Part shown: in pieces, positions 40,559 through 51,848 of the stretch | Layout: the number at the start of each line of letters is the position of its first letter | How positions within the stretch are numbered: position 1 is the stretch's first letter | From: Eledone cirrhosa | Lineage: Eukaryota; Mollusca; Cephalopoda; Octopoda; Eledonidae | DNA length: 64,000 bases | Assembly (NCBI GenBank): GCA_964016885.1 | Contig: OZ024741.1 | Location: forward strand, 412,230,549-412,294,548 | Direction of reading: 5' to 3' | Position numbers and translations under genes: made by a program | Notes under the pieces: generated by a model | Told to the model about the DNA's origin: nothing | Seen by the model: the letters and a program-made list of their open reading frames with translations, nothing else | The model's database searches: none

Positions 40559-40797
40559 TATATAGAATTCACAAGAATCAAAGCTATGTTCAAAGCATTT
40601 ATTCACTTACAATTGTTTCATCCAAACCTAGGCTTGGCATCTTCAGAGCATTTTTCAATGTTTGTACATATAATGTTTGTACATATATGTACAAACATTG
40701 AAATATGCTCCGAAGACTCCAAGCTTAGGTTTGGATGAAACAATTGTAAGTGAATAAATGCTTTGAACATAGCTTTGATTCTTGTGAATTCTATATA
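40559..40797. repeat. 239-bp palindromic (foldback) element
   Basis: Two 114-base arms, 40559-40672 and 40684-40797, are reverse complements with about five mismatches and an 11-base loop (atgtttgtaca). The arms start tatatagaattcacaag and end gtgaattctatata. No coding capacity is seen. The structure fits a foldback MITE or two head-to-head copies of a short repeat. If transcribed it would form a long hairpin. Confidence 0.9.
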
Positions 40798-40883
40798 ACT
40801 GCTCTGTAGAACAACTGATGTTATTACATTGAGCTATTTATCTTACTGGTAGTAATATATATACTTATATATATATATACTTA
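40798..40883. other. Short AT-rich spacer ending in (TA)n
   Basis: Nothing coding. The TA runs at 40855-40880 form the left border of the LINE copy. Confidence 0.6.
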
Positions 40884-43128
40884 CTAGAAGACGGGACAAA
40901 GTGTCTGTTGTAAACACTAAATCCCTCCCCCATGAAGAATGCACCTCCCAACATAGCCTAGTAGTTAGTGACCTCATAGTCAGGAATAGACATACTCGAC
41001 GACAGAGGAGGCCTACCTTGAGGAGAAGAATATGGAAGTTGAAGGACCCCATAGCCAGTGACAAATTTAAAAGTTTATGACTTGATGCCTTTGACAATAA
41101 GGAAGAGCAATTAGAGATGTGCGATATAGAAGAACAGTGGCAATTCTTGAAAGTGAACCTGCTGAAAGCAATGGATGAAATCTGTGGCTGGAGCAGACCT
41201 ATTGGCAGGAGGAGAGTAACTTGGTGGTGGAACAGTAAGGTGGAGGAGACAATCAAGGCCAAAAAGCAGGCTTGGAAAGTATGGCAGAATGGGGGTAGTA
41301 GAGAGCACTATCAAGTGGCCAGGAGAGAAGCTAGGAGACAAGTGTACCTTGCAAAAAGGGAAGCAGAGAATAGAAAGTTCAAGCATGTTCTACAACGTGA
41401 AGACCAAAAATGTGAGGTGTTCAGGACTGCTAGACAATGTGTCAAGGAAAACCATGATATTGTCGGGGAAAAGTGTGTCCGTAATGATAACGGTGTACTT
41501 GCCCTCACTGATACTGATAAGAAGATAGCTTGGAAGTGTCACTACGAGAGACTATTAAATGAGGAGAATAAATGGGAAAAAGATAGTCTGCCCCAAATCA
41601 ATCCAATAGAAGGACCAGCGGTGCAAGTTAAAGGTAGTATAATAAGTAAGGCAATCAAAGATATGAAGACAGGCAAGGCAGCTGGGCCTTCGGAGATAGT
41701 TGCTGAGATGTTGATGGCATCTGGAATAGTGGGACATACTATGTCACCCGTATAGTTAACCAAGTAATACAGAATGGGGTCATACCAAAAGACTGGCGTA
41801 GCAGCATCATCATTAACTGCTACAAGGGTAAAGGGGATGCTCTAGATAGGGGAAACTATAGAGGCATTAAGTTAGTTGACGAGGTCATGAAGGTCACAGA
41901 AAGAGTTATAGCACAACTAATCAGAGAGCGAATTGATCTAGATGAAATGCAGTTTCGGTTTGTGTCAGGTAAAAGTACCACAGACGCTCTTTTCCTTGTA
42001 CGACAACTACAGGAGAAGTACCTAGCTAAAAGTAAACCCCTCTACTTAGCTTTTGTAGACCTGGAGAAAGCCTTTGACAGAGTCCCCCGCTCCATTATCT
42101 GGGGGGCTCTTAGAAAACTAGGTGTAGATGAATGGCTTGTGAGAGCTATACAAGCTATGTATAAAGAAACAGTCAGTAAGGTTAGAATTAACAATGAATA
42201 TTGTGAAGAATTTAGTGTAAAAGTTGGTGTTCATCAAGGCTCTGTTCTTAGCCCTCTCCTATTTATTATTGCCCTTCAGGCTATAACAGAGGAGTTTAAG
42301 ACCGGCTGCCCAAGGGAACTCCTATACGCAGATGATCTAATGCTCATAACTGAATCAATGGCTGAACTAGAGAAGAAATTCCAATCATGGAAGCATGGCC
42401 TAGAATCAAAAGGCCTTAACGTTAACTTGTCTTGTCTAAGACTAAAGTTCTAGTTTGTAGAAAGGAAGATAGGGCACAGGTACCCTCAGGGAAATGGCCA
42501 TGCTCAGTGTGTAGGAAAGGAGTAGGCAGAAATTCCATTTTATGTCCCAAATGCAAAGTATGGATACATAAAAGATGTAGTGGGATCACAGGTAAACTAT
42601 CTAAGAACGTAGACTTTATATGTGGCCGATGCTCAGGTGCAATAAGTAGCAAGTGTCCACAGGATACTAGCTCCTTCTATTGCCCAGATGGTTCTATAGA
42701 AATAGTAGACACTTTGCGTTACCTGGGTGACAAAATCAGCAGTGGTGGAGGGTGTTCTGAAAGTACAGTAGCCAGAGTCAGAACGGGATGGAAAAAGTTC
42801 AGAGAGCTTATACCGCTGTTGGCCACAAAAGGTTTCTCTCTAAAAATGAAAGGCAGATTCTATGATGCCCATATACGAACAGCAATGCTACATGGCAGTG
42901 AGACATGGGCATTACGTGCAGAGGTCCTGCACAGACTGGAAAGTAACGAAGCATGCATGCTCCGTTGGATGTGTAATAGTAATATACTTGAACGGCAAAG
43001 CATAAATGAACTAAGTGAGAAATTAGAGATAAGAGGGATCAGATGCTGTTTACTTGAAAGAAGACTACGTTGGTATGGCCACGTGATGCGCATGAAAGAC
43101 GACAGCTGTATAAAAAAGTGCAGGTAGT
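40884..43128 (+). pseudogene. LINE endonuclease/reverse transcriptase pseudogene
   Basis: Encodes the back half of the endonuclease (HEECTSQHSLVVSDL), the linker with RRRVTWWWN, and reverse transcriptase. Reverse transcriptase motifs are FVDLEKAFDRVP near 42053-42088, HQGSVLSPLLF near 42232-42264, and YADDL near 42324-42338. A C4HC3 zinc finger (42489-42632) and the ERRLRWYGHVMRM block follow. Lesions seen are a TGA at 41078-41080, a frameshift near 41735 just after GHTM, a frameshift near 42430 between NVNLS and SKTKVLVCRK, and a small deletion near 43124 at KKCR. The catalytic aspartates remain, but no single frame spans the protein, so this copy cannot be autonomous. Confidence 0.9.
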
Positions 43129-43395
43129 TACGAAGTAGGTAGACCCAGAAAAACCTGGGATGATCTGATAAATTCCGACCTTACACACTTGCCAGTAAAC
43201 AGTTACGAGTTCCCAGTCAACACTGTAAATGAAGTTGGTGTTAGGAAGGGCATCCAGCCATAGAAAACCTGCCAGATAATCTTATACAAGCGAGACACGG
43301 TCACCCGACCAACCTTGCCTCAAGTGGGACAACTCCCAACTAACCCATGCTAGCGTGGAAGATGGACGTTAAACGAAGATGATGATGATGATGAT
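40884..43395 (+). mobile_element. RTE-like LINE copy, 5'-truncated and decayed (subfamily B)
   Basis: Starts inside the endonuclease domain (match begins RRDKVSVVNTK, equivalent to residue about 242 of the full-length relative) and runs through reverse transcriptase, zinc finger and C-terminal domain. The 3' region contains aggaagggcatccagccat, ctaacccatgctagcgtgg and a (GAT)n tail ending at 43395. TA tracts border both ends. A large deletion after the TWDDLINSDLTHL segment joins the coding region to the 3' untranslated region. Confidence 0.93.
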
Positions 43396-43440
43396 ATATA
43401 TATATATAAATACATTATACACACATATATATATATATAC
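43396..43440. repeat. (TA)n microsatellite
   Basis: TA tracts with a short acattatacacaca interruption, between the LINE tail and the next inverted-repeat element. Confidence 0.85.
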
Positions 43441-43780
43441 ATATGAATGTACGTATAGTATATTTGATAATATACTGTATGTTTATTTTAAAAGATTTTG
43501 AAGACCATTTGCTATGAATTTTAAAGTAGTGACTACATCACATACTTAGTCTCGGTAAACATAACTGGAATTCTATAAAAATCCAGCTTCTATAACTCTC
43601 GTCAGAAGCGAAGGGATATGTAGTCTTGACAACCACTTACAAGTAAGAAACGGTACTACTGTTGATTACTCCCCTTTGCTTTTGTCGAGATTAAGTATGT
43701 ATGTGACGTAGTCACTACTTTAAAATGTTTTAAAATAAACATACAGTATATTATCAACTATATTATATGTACATTCATAT
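43441..43780. repeat. ~340-bp MITE-like element with ~95-bp inverted ends
   Basis: The left arm 43441-43553 and right arm 43687-43780 are reverse complements. Both contain atatgaatgtac, gataatatactgtatgttta and aaagtagtgactac when read inward. The left arm has an extra 20-odd bases (attttgaagaccatttgcta) absent from the right. The middle is about 130 bp, non-coding, with no transposase. It fits a non-autonomous DNA transposon of unknown superfamily. Confidence 0.8.
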
Positions 43781-44078
43781 ATACATCGCTATTCCACAGC
43801 ACTAATACTAATATATATATATATATACATACATATATTTATTTCTGAAGACGGCGTATATGTGTGTTTGGTATGTATATTTAATCTTGATAGTTTGTAT
43901 AATTTTGTATAATTTTGTACATAGATCTATTGAATATGCATGCCAATTCTAACACATATATATCCTAGAAACGATCGTTAAATAATGAACTTTTTTTGTT
44001 TAATATAAGGAACTGTTTCATTGTTTTATTCATTATTTGTTTAATATTTTATATATATACATACATATATATATATAT
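43781..44078. other. Gene-free AT-rich stretch
   Basis: TA tracts at 43810-43838 and 44049-44078. A doublet gtataattttgtataatttt lies near 43895. No gene. Confidence 0.5.
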
Positions 44079-44314
44079 GCAGGAGAGAAGACTGAGATGG
44101 TATGGACATGTGATGCGCATGGAGGATGACTGCTGGGTAAAGAAGTGCCAAGACATTGCAGTAGAAGGAAGACACAGTAGAGGAAGACCACAAAAAACAT
44201 GGGCGGAGGTGGTAAGAGCAGAGCTCAGATCGCTGAAACTCACGGAGGAGATGAGGAAGGACTGTGACAAGTGGAGAGATGCAAGCAGGGAAAAGAAGAC
44301 GTAAAATGATGATG

Positions 44315-44316
<2 letters not shown>
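44079..44316 (+). mobile_element. 3' fragment of an RTE-like LINE (subfamily C)
   Basis: Open frame from the left border to 44304 encoding the conserved C-terminal block (QERRLRWYGHVMRMEDD, GRPQKTWAEVVRAELRSL, CDKWRDASREKKT, stop), followed by gtaaaatgatgatgat as 3' tail. This is the last about 75 residues of the polyprotein. Both ends abut TA tracts. It differs from subfamilies A and B in the VEGRHSRGRP segment and in its much shorter 3' untranslated region. Confidence 0.85.
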
Positions 44317-44346
<30 letters not shown>

Positions 44347-44397
44347 CATCATCATCATCAACATCATTTTATGTCCGCTTTTCCCTGCTTGCAAGGG
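44347..44397 (-). mobile_element. ~50-bp LINE 3'-end stub (subfamily C)
   Basis: Minus-strand copy of only the last bases of the LINE plus its tail: (CAT)n, cattttatgtccgctttt, ccctgcttgcaaggg. It faces the plus-strand fragment ending at 44316 and forms an inverted pair with 44281-44316 across a TA spacer. Confidence 0.75.
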
Positions 44398-45004
44398 TAT
44401 ATATATATATATATATATATGTAAAAGTGTCTCATATTCCTAATTTGCCAAAAATCAATGTTCGATATTGGTGGTTGGCAGATTTTTTTACAGAGGTTGA
44501 AACCTAAATATTTTGGTCCATGTGATGGAAGTGTAAATATTCCCTACTCCTTTAATTTAACTGTAGGAATTCCTAAATTTCTTTGACAGTTATCCTCCTG
44601 TTTGTTCTATATGGGTGTTGCTTTCCTATAAATAAATCACTATGATGTGCTCCAGAGTGAATTCTCCACCCATGCTTCCGTTGAGCAGTTATATAGGAAG
44701 CAAGATCGGAAACTTGCGTTGCCTTTTGTGTCTCTGGCATTAAATTCCTCACTATACTGTAACATCATCATCATCATCATATACTGTATATATATATAGC
44801 AGCACGTCGTAGCATGTTTACCAAATCCAGATTTGTCTCTTGTTATATTCCTCCAAAGAAGAGATTTTATCTAGAAATATCAGGATAGATAAATAAGGAA
44901 ACACACAACATCTTGTTTCATCTTATTTCCTTGTTCATCTATTCTGCATTGTTCTGGCCTTCAAACTTCACATTTCTCTCTCTCTCCCAAATATATATAT
45001 ATAT
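44398..45004. other. Gene-free stretch with TA, CAT and CT microsatellites
   Basis: TA at 44398-44420, catcatcat at 44764-44780, and CT then TA at 44978-45011. The remainder is AT-rich, without a credible frame or repeat relationship that I can see. Confidence 0.5.
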
Positions 45005-45607
45005 ATATATATCATAAATCATGTCCTTAGAATGATTAGATAAAATATATACCATTTCCTCTCCCAATTAGCATAATTAACCATATAAAAAAATCAATTA
45101 GACCAGGCTATAAGAATAAAGGCTCCTATGAAGAAATATTTGATAAATAACCAAAAGCGGCCTCTTCGCGGTGACCCCAAATAGAGTATTTACCCAATAT
45201 TTCAACAGCATGTAGAAACCAACTAAATATACCGTCAACCAACCATGGTTTCGTCCGTATTTTTAGATATCCTACTATTAAGGATGAACCTAGAGTAACA
45301 GACTCATCAGGAGACAAACTCAGTCGGACAGTTAATTTTCCAAAGCGATCGCGCCAAAAATAGATTAAAAAATGGCTAAGAATTGTGACATGGCAGTGGT
45401 CAAGTTAGAAAGAATGTGATTAGTTGCTTACGGCGAGTAGGCTGGTTGCTAGAAAGCGCAGCCCAATATCGCCCAATTGCACCTCAACCCAATGGGAGAT
45501 TATTAAATATAAAGATTTACATATACATAAAGTCAAGATATATATGTGTGGCAACCGGTCACGTTGAGGCTCAATGAAGAATTAATAAATTAAATAATCA
45601 GAGCAAT
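45005..45607. repeat. Unclassified ~600-bp dispersed repeat, copy 2
   Basis: Homologous to 38405-39060 along its length, with shared landmarks accatttcctctc, gactcatcaggaga, aaaatggctaagaa, gcgagtaggctggttgctag and gaggctcaatgaagaattaat. The copies are clearly old and differ by many substitutions and indels. Confidence 0.75.
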
Positions 45608-45712
45608 ATATCATAAATCATGTCCTTAGAATCATTAGGTAAAATATATACCATTTCCTCTCTCAATTAGCATAATTAACCATATAAAAGATCAATTAGA
45701 CCAGGCTATATA
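45608..45712. repeat. Unclassified dispersed repeat, partial copy 3 in tandem with copy 2
   Basis: The beginning of copy 2 (tcataaatcatgtccttaga through gaccaggctata) restarts here, directly after its end, with about 95% identity, then stops at a TA tract. The family is therefore at least partly tandem. Confidence 0.75.
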
Positions 45713-45723
45713 TATATATGTAT

Positions 45724-45770
45724 CATCATCATCATCATCATCATTTTACGTCCGCTTTTCCCTGCTTGCA
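45724..45770 (-). mobile_element. ~47-bp LINE 3'-end stub (subfamily C)
   Basis: (CAT)n, then cattttacgtccgctttt and ccctgcttgca, with TA tracts immediately on both sides. Only the extreme 3' end of the element was retained. Confidence 0.7.
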
Positions 45771-45783
45771 TATATATATATAT

Positions 45784-47110
45784 CATCATCATCATCATCT
45801 TCGTTTAACGTCCATTTTCCATGTTAGCATGGGTTAGACGGGAGTTGTCCCAGTTGAGGCAAGGTTGGTCGGGTGACTGTGTCTCGCTCATATAGGACTA
45901 TCTGGCAGGTTTTCTATGGCTGGATGCCCTTCCTAACACCAACCATATTTACAGAGTGGACTGGGAGCTTTTTAACCTTGTCTCCTACACTACCACATTA
46001 CAGCGTGGACTGTGTGTTTTTTTTGTTGTGACACCTACACGATCTCGATCTCATTATCTCGTGCTGTTGGTGGGAGTGGGAGGATAGGGTAGGGGTAGTG
46101 GATTGGGGTGTATATTTGGTTAAGAGGTGCCTACTGGCTGTAGGTTTCGCTTTGTACATAGGCAAGGCGGATCTTCTGTATTACTGCGTGGCACCAAAGA
46201 TCTCGGTCCAGTAACATTGCCTTAGAGAGGTGTAAGTGTGTGAGGTCGGAATTTATCAGATCATCCCAGGTTTTTCTGGGTCTACCTACTCCGTAACTAC
46301 CTTCAATTTTGATCGCCCTGCACTTTTTTATGCAGCTGTCGTCTGTCATGCGCATCACATGACCATACCAACGTAGTCTTCTCTCAAGTAAACAGCATCT
46401 GATCCCTCTTATTCCTAATTTCTCACTTAGTTCATATATGCTTTGCCGTTCACGTATATTACTATTACACATCCAACAGAGTATGCATGCTTCGTTCCTT
46501 TCCAGTCTGCGTAGATCCTCTGCACGTAATGCCCATGTCTCACTGCCATGTAGCATTTCTGTTCATAATCAGGCATCATAAATCTGCCTTTCATTTTTAG
46601 AGAGAAACCTTTAGTGGCCAACAGCGGTATAAGCTCTCTGAACTTTTTCCATCCCGTTCTGACTCTGGCTACTGTACTTTTAGAACACCCTCCACCACTG
46701 CTGATTTTGTCACCCAGGTAACGGAAGCTGTCCACTATTTCTATAGAGCCATCTGGGCAATAGAAGGAGCTTGTATCCTGTGGACACTTGCTACTTATTG
46801 CACCTGAGCATTGGCCACATATAGAGTCTATGTTCTTAGATAGTTTAACTGTGATCCCACTACATCTTTTATGTACCCATACTTTGCATTTGGGACTTAA
46901 AATGGAATTTCTGCCTACTCCTTTCCTACACATTGAGCATGGCCATTTCCCTGAGGGCACCTGTGCTCTATCTTCCTTTCTACAAACTAGAACTTTAGTC
47001 TTAGACAAGTTACCTTTAAGGCCTTTTGATTCTAGGCCATGCTTCCATGATTGGAATTTCTTCTCTAGTTCAGCCATTGATTCAGCTATGAGCGTTAGAT
47101 CATCTGCGTA
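45784..47110 (-). mobile_element. RTE-like LINE copy, 5'-truncated (subfamily B)
   Basis: Minus strand. The (CAT)n tail starts at 45784, followed inward by the 3' untranslated block (acgtccattttccatg, gcatgggttagacggg, ctggatgcccttcctaacac) and the coding region up to 47110. The copy breaks off in the reverse transcriptase catalytic box (YADDL) and a TA tract follows at once. Confidence 0.92.
46131..47110 (-). pseudogene. LINE polyprotein C-terminal pseudogene
   Basis: Begins at the YADDL box and reads through the thumb, zinc finger and C-terminal domain to a stop at 46131. A frameshift near 46560-46590 separates two open pieces, 46427-47077 and 46131-46556. One zinc ligand is lost: the CPKC pair reads SPKC near 46895. 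The conserved ERRLRWYGHVMRM block is intact. Confidence 0.88.
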
Positions 47111-47121
47111 TATATATATAT

Positions 47122-48425
<1,304 letters not shown>

Positions 48426-48728
48426 CATCATCATCATCATCATCACCGTTTTACGTCCGTTCTTCCACGCTAGCATGGGTTAGACGGGTTGTCCTGTTGT
48501 GGGCAGTGTCTGGTCGGCTGACCATGCCTTGCTCATACAGGAACTGATCTGGCTTGATTTCTACAGCTGGATGCCCTTCCTAACACCAACCTCATTTACA
48601 GTGAGTGCTGGGTGCTTTTTCGTGGCGCCTACACGTCCACTTTACAGTGTGGGCTGGGTGCTTTTTTGCCGTGGCACCTCCACGACCACCTTGCAGTGGG
48701 GGGAGTGGGGGCATATTGTTTATATGCT
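48426..48728 (-). other. LINE 3' untranslated region and (CAT)n tail, copy 1
   Basis: The outermost part has catcatcaccgttttacg, acgctagcatgggttagacg and, further in, ctggatgcccttcctaacac. These blocks are shared with subfamily B copies and are probably what the reverse transcriptase recognises in the RNA (inference from RTE biology). Confidence 0.75.
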
Positions 48729-51700
48729 TCAGCATGTACCCATGGGAGGTCGGGTACCCTGTATTACTGCGTGACGCCAGAAGTCACGGTCGTGTGTCAT
48801 TGTCTTTGAGAGGTGTAGTTGGGTAAGGTCGGCTTTTATCACCTCATCCCAAGTCATCTTGGGTCTCCCCACTCCGCGGTTTCCATCAACTTCTAGTGCT
48901 CTGCACCTTTTTATGCAGCTGTCATCCTTCATACGCATCACATGTCCATACCAGCGTAACCGCCTCTCCTGCACGCAGCATTTGATTCCTCTTATGCTCA
49001 GTCTCTCTCTCAATTCCTTTATGCTTTGTCGTTCACGTATATTACTGTTACACATCCATCGGAGCATGCAGGCTTCGTTTCTCTCTAATCTACGTAAGTC
49101 TTCCACCTTCAGCGCCCAGGTCTCACTACCATGCAACATTGCTGTTCGGATACACGCATCATACAGTCTGCCTTTCATTCTGAGGGAGAAGCCTTTTGCA
49201 GCTAGCAGTGGTAGTAGTTCCCTAAACTTCTTCCATCCCGTTCTTACCCTAGTTATTGTACTTTCTGAGCACCCACCTCCGTTGCTAATTCGGTCACCTA
49301 GGTAGCAGAAGCTGTCTACTGTTTCTACAGGGCCCTCCCAGAGATTGGTGGTACTTGTTTCCTGTGGCTGTTTGCTTGCTGTTTCAGCACAGCTGCTGCA
49401 TGTGAATCCTACATTCTTAATTAAGCTTCCTGAGATCCCGCTACATCTCTTGTGTACCCATTGTTTGCATTTGGGGCAGAGAATGGAGTTCCTACCTACA
49501 CCTTTCCTACATACTGAGCAAGGCCATTTCCCTGAGGGGATCTGGGTTCTGTTTTCTCGTCTACTTACAAGGACCTTAGTCTTTGTCATGTTGACTTTGA
49601 GGCCCTTTCTCTCTAGTCCCTGCTTCCAGGTTTGGAATTTATTCTCTAGTTCTACCATAGATTCAGCTATGAGTGCGAGGTCATCAGCATACAGGAGTTC
49701 CCATGGGCATCCAGTCTTAAACTCCTCCGTTATTGCCTGCAGGACTATGATGAACAGGAGAGGGCTAAGAACAGAGCCCTGGTGGACCCCAACCTGTACG
49801 CTAAATTGCTCGCTATACTCATTGCTAATCCTAACTTTGCTGACTGCTCCCCTATACATGGCTTGTACCGCTTTCACAAGCCATTCATCTACTCCTAGTT
49901 TTCTAAGAGCCCACCAGATTACTGCACGTGGAACTCTGTCAAAGGCTTTCTCAAGGTCGACAAATGCCAAGTAGAGTGGCTTACTTTTAGCTAGGTACTT
50001 TTCCTGTAATTGCCTCACAAGGAAGAGGGCATCAGTGGTGCCTCTCCCTGGTACAAACCCAAATTGCATCTCGTCTATATTCACCCGGTCCCTAATCAGC
50101 TGTGCTATAACTCTTTCTGTTACTTTCATGACCTGGTCCATCAACTTTATACCTCTATAGTTTCCTCTATCTAGTGCATCGCCTTTACCTTTGTAGCAGT
50201 TGACAATGATGCTACTGCACCAATCTTTTGGTATGGCCCCTTCTAGTATTACCTGGTTAACGATACGTGTGGTTATAGTGTGACCTACAGACCCAGATGC
50301 CTTCAGCATCTCGGCAGCTATAGCCGATGGACCGGTTGCCTTCCCCATCTTCATATCTCTGATTGCCTTACTTACTACGCTGCTGCTGACTTGTACTGCT
50401 GGTCCCTCTATAGGGTCTACATGGGGTAGGGTCTCTTCTTGCCATGCATTCTCCTCATTTAGTAATCTATCATAATGACTCTTCCATGCATCTTTCTTCT
50501 CAGCACTTGTGAGGGCAAGCTCACCTTTATCATTCCGGATACACTTCTCTCCAATGACATCACAACTATCTCTGACACACTGCCTCGCAATCTTGAATAC
50601 TTCCTGTTTCTGGTCCTCACGTTGTAAAACATGCTTGAATTTTCTATCCTCTGCTTCCCTCCTAGCTAAGTATACTTGTCGCCTAGCTTCCCTCTTGGTC
50701 TCTATGTAATGTACCCTGCTCCCCCCGTTCTTCCATTCTTTCCATGCCTGTCTCTTGGCCTTGACTGCTTCATCTACCTTATTGTTCCACCACCAAGTCA
50801 CTCTCCTCCTGCTTGAGGTCTTACTCCAGCCACAAACCTCATCCGTCGCCTCTAGTAAGTTATTTTTTAGGAACTCCCAGTTCTCTTCTACGTTAAATGT
50901 CTCTATCTGTTCTTCTTTACTGTCATAGGCGTTGAGTAAAATATCTTTAAATCTGTTACTGGTTGAGGGGACTTTCAGCTTCCAGATCTTTCTTCTCCAG
51001 GTTGGCCTCTGTTTCCGGGTTCGTCTAGTTCTGACCGTGAGGTCGCTGACAACTAAGCTATGTTGGGATGTACATTCCTCACTAGGGAAGGCTTTTGTGT
51101 TTACGACCGTCCATCTGTCACGTCCTCTGATGAGGATAAAATCTAACTGACTAGAGTGCTCCCCTGATCTATAGGTGATCAGGTGGTTGTCGGGTTTTTT
51201 AAAGTTTGTGTTACATATCGACATGTCATTGGCGTCGCAGAATTCTAGAAGTCTGAATCCTTCCTCATTCCTTGTGCCAACTCCATGGCCTCCATGTACT
51301 CTATTGAAGCCGTCGCAGTGTTTACCTACGTGTCCGTTAAAATCTCCTGCAATGATTAGGAAGTCCTTGTCGTCTGTTAGAGCAGTAGTGTGTATTAGGG
51401 ACTCGTAAAACCTATCCTTAAGTTCGTCTGGCAGCCCCGATTGGGGTACGTAAGCTGATATTATTGTGGTAATTGTCTTATTCAGGACTAGTCTGAGTTT
51501 AATGATTCTTGCATTTACCCTGTACACTGAGATTACTTTATCGACCCACTTGTCAGCTAATAGTATACCTACACCACCCATCCCATCGTCATTTCCCACC
51601 CAGAAAAATTTGTAGCACTGGCTTTTTCCTACAAGGACTCTAGCAGACCCTCCTCTCCATCTAGTCTCTTGCACACAGCATACATCAACTTCCTTTCGCT

Positions 51701-51848
51701 CTAGCATTTCTACGATTTCCCCTGCTCTTCCTTTCATTGAGCCTACATTGATGGTACCAACTCGGAGTTTTGGGCATTTGTCGACACTCGTAGGGGAGGG
51801 TCTCTGGGTTGGCGCTTCACATGGGTGCTTGGTAGCTCGCAGATTCAT
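48729..51848 (-). CDS. LINE polyprotein: APE endonuclease, reverse transcriptase, PHD-type zinc finger
   Basis: Length 1,039 aa. The ATG at 51848 is preceded in frame by TGA one codon upstream, which fixes the start. The APE-type endonuclease spans residues about 28-270, with QETRW (60-64), AYVPQ (132-136), AGDFNGHVG (167-175), SQLDFILI (233-240) and SQHSLVVSD (261-269) supplying the expected catalytic Glu, Asp, Asn and His. A basic linker contains RRRVTWWWN (347-355). Reverse transcriptase, about 500-760, shows GPSAIAAEML, FVDLEKAFDRVP (629-640), HQGSVLSPLL (689-698) and YADD (720-723). A zinc finger at 777-820 has the C4HC3 ligands of a PHD finger. The C-terminal domain carries YLGDRIS, HGSETWAL and ERRLRWYGHVMRM (961-973). 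The protein would nick DNA and reverse-transcribe its own RNA at the nick. No lesion is seen, so it may be competent. Confidence 0.93.
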   Translation of the reverse strand: MNLRATKHPCEAPTQRPSPTSVDKCPKLRVGTINVGSMKGRAGEIVEMLERKEVDVCCVQETRWRGGSARVLVGKSQCYKFFWVGNDDGMGGVGILLADKWVDKVISVYRVNARIIKLRLVLNKTITTIISAYVPQSGLPDELKDRFYESLIHTTALTDDKDFLIIAGDFNGHVGKHCDGFNRVHGGHGVGTRNEEGFRLLEFCDANDMSICNTNFKKPDNHLITYRSGEHSSQLDFILIRGRDRWTVVNTKAFPSEECTSQHSLVVSDLTVRTRRTRKQRPTWRRKIWKLKVPSTSNRFKDILLNAYDSKEEQIETFNVEENWEFLKNNLLEATDEVCGWSKTSSRRRVTWWWNNKVDEAVKAKRQAWKEWKNGGSRVHYIETKREARRQVYLARREAEDRKFKHVLQREDQKQEVFKIARQCVRDSCDVIGEKCIRNDKGELALTSAEKKDAWKSHYDRLLNEENAWQEETLPHVDPIEGPAVQVSSSVVSKAIRDMKMGKATGPSAIAAEMLKASGSVGHTITTRIVNQVILEGAIPKDWCSSIIVNCYKGKGDALDRGNYRGIKLMDQVMKVTERVIAQLIRDRVNIDEMQFGFVPGRGTTDALFLVRQLQEKYLAKSKPLYLAFVDLEKAFDRVPRAVIWWALRKLGVDEWLVKAVQAMYRGAVSKVRISNEYSEQFSVQVGVHQGSVLSPLLFIIVLQAITEEFKTGCPWELLYADDLALIAESMVELENKFQTWKQGLERKGLKVNMTKTKVLVSRRENRTQIPSGKWPCSVCRKGVGRNSILCPKCKQWVHKRCSGISGSLIKNVGFTCSSCAETASKQPQETSTTNLWEGPVETVDSFCYLGDRISNGGGCSESTITRVRTGWKKFRELLPLLAAKGFSLRMKGRLYDACIRTAMLHGSETWALKVEDLRRLERNEACMLRWMCNSNIRERQSIKELRERLSIRGIKCCVQERRLRWYGHVMRMKDDSCIKRCRALEVDGNRGVGRPKMTWDEVIKADLTQLHLSKTMTHDRDFWRHAVIQGTRPPMGTC

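Noticed and set aside
40514..40738. 74-codon ORF over the palindrome
   Set aside because: Starts in TA/TG microsatellite and runs through a foldback element; no coding signal.
43996..44304. 102-codon ORF as an independent gene
   Set aside because: The N-terminal third is AT-rich microsatellite. The rest is the C-terminal end of a LINE polyprotein.
48426..48728. tRNA-derived SINE at the (CAT)n-bounded block
   Set aside because: The block is continuous with the LINE coding region in every long copy. No A and B box pair was recognised.
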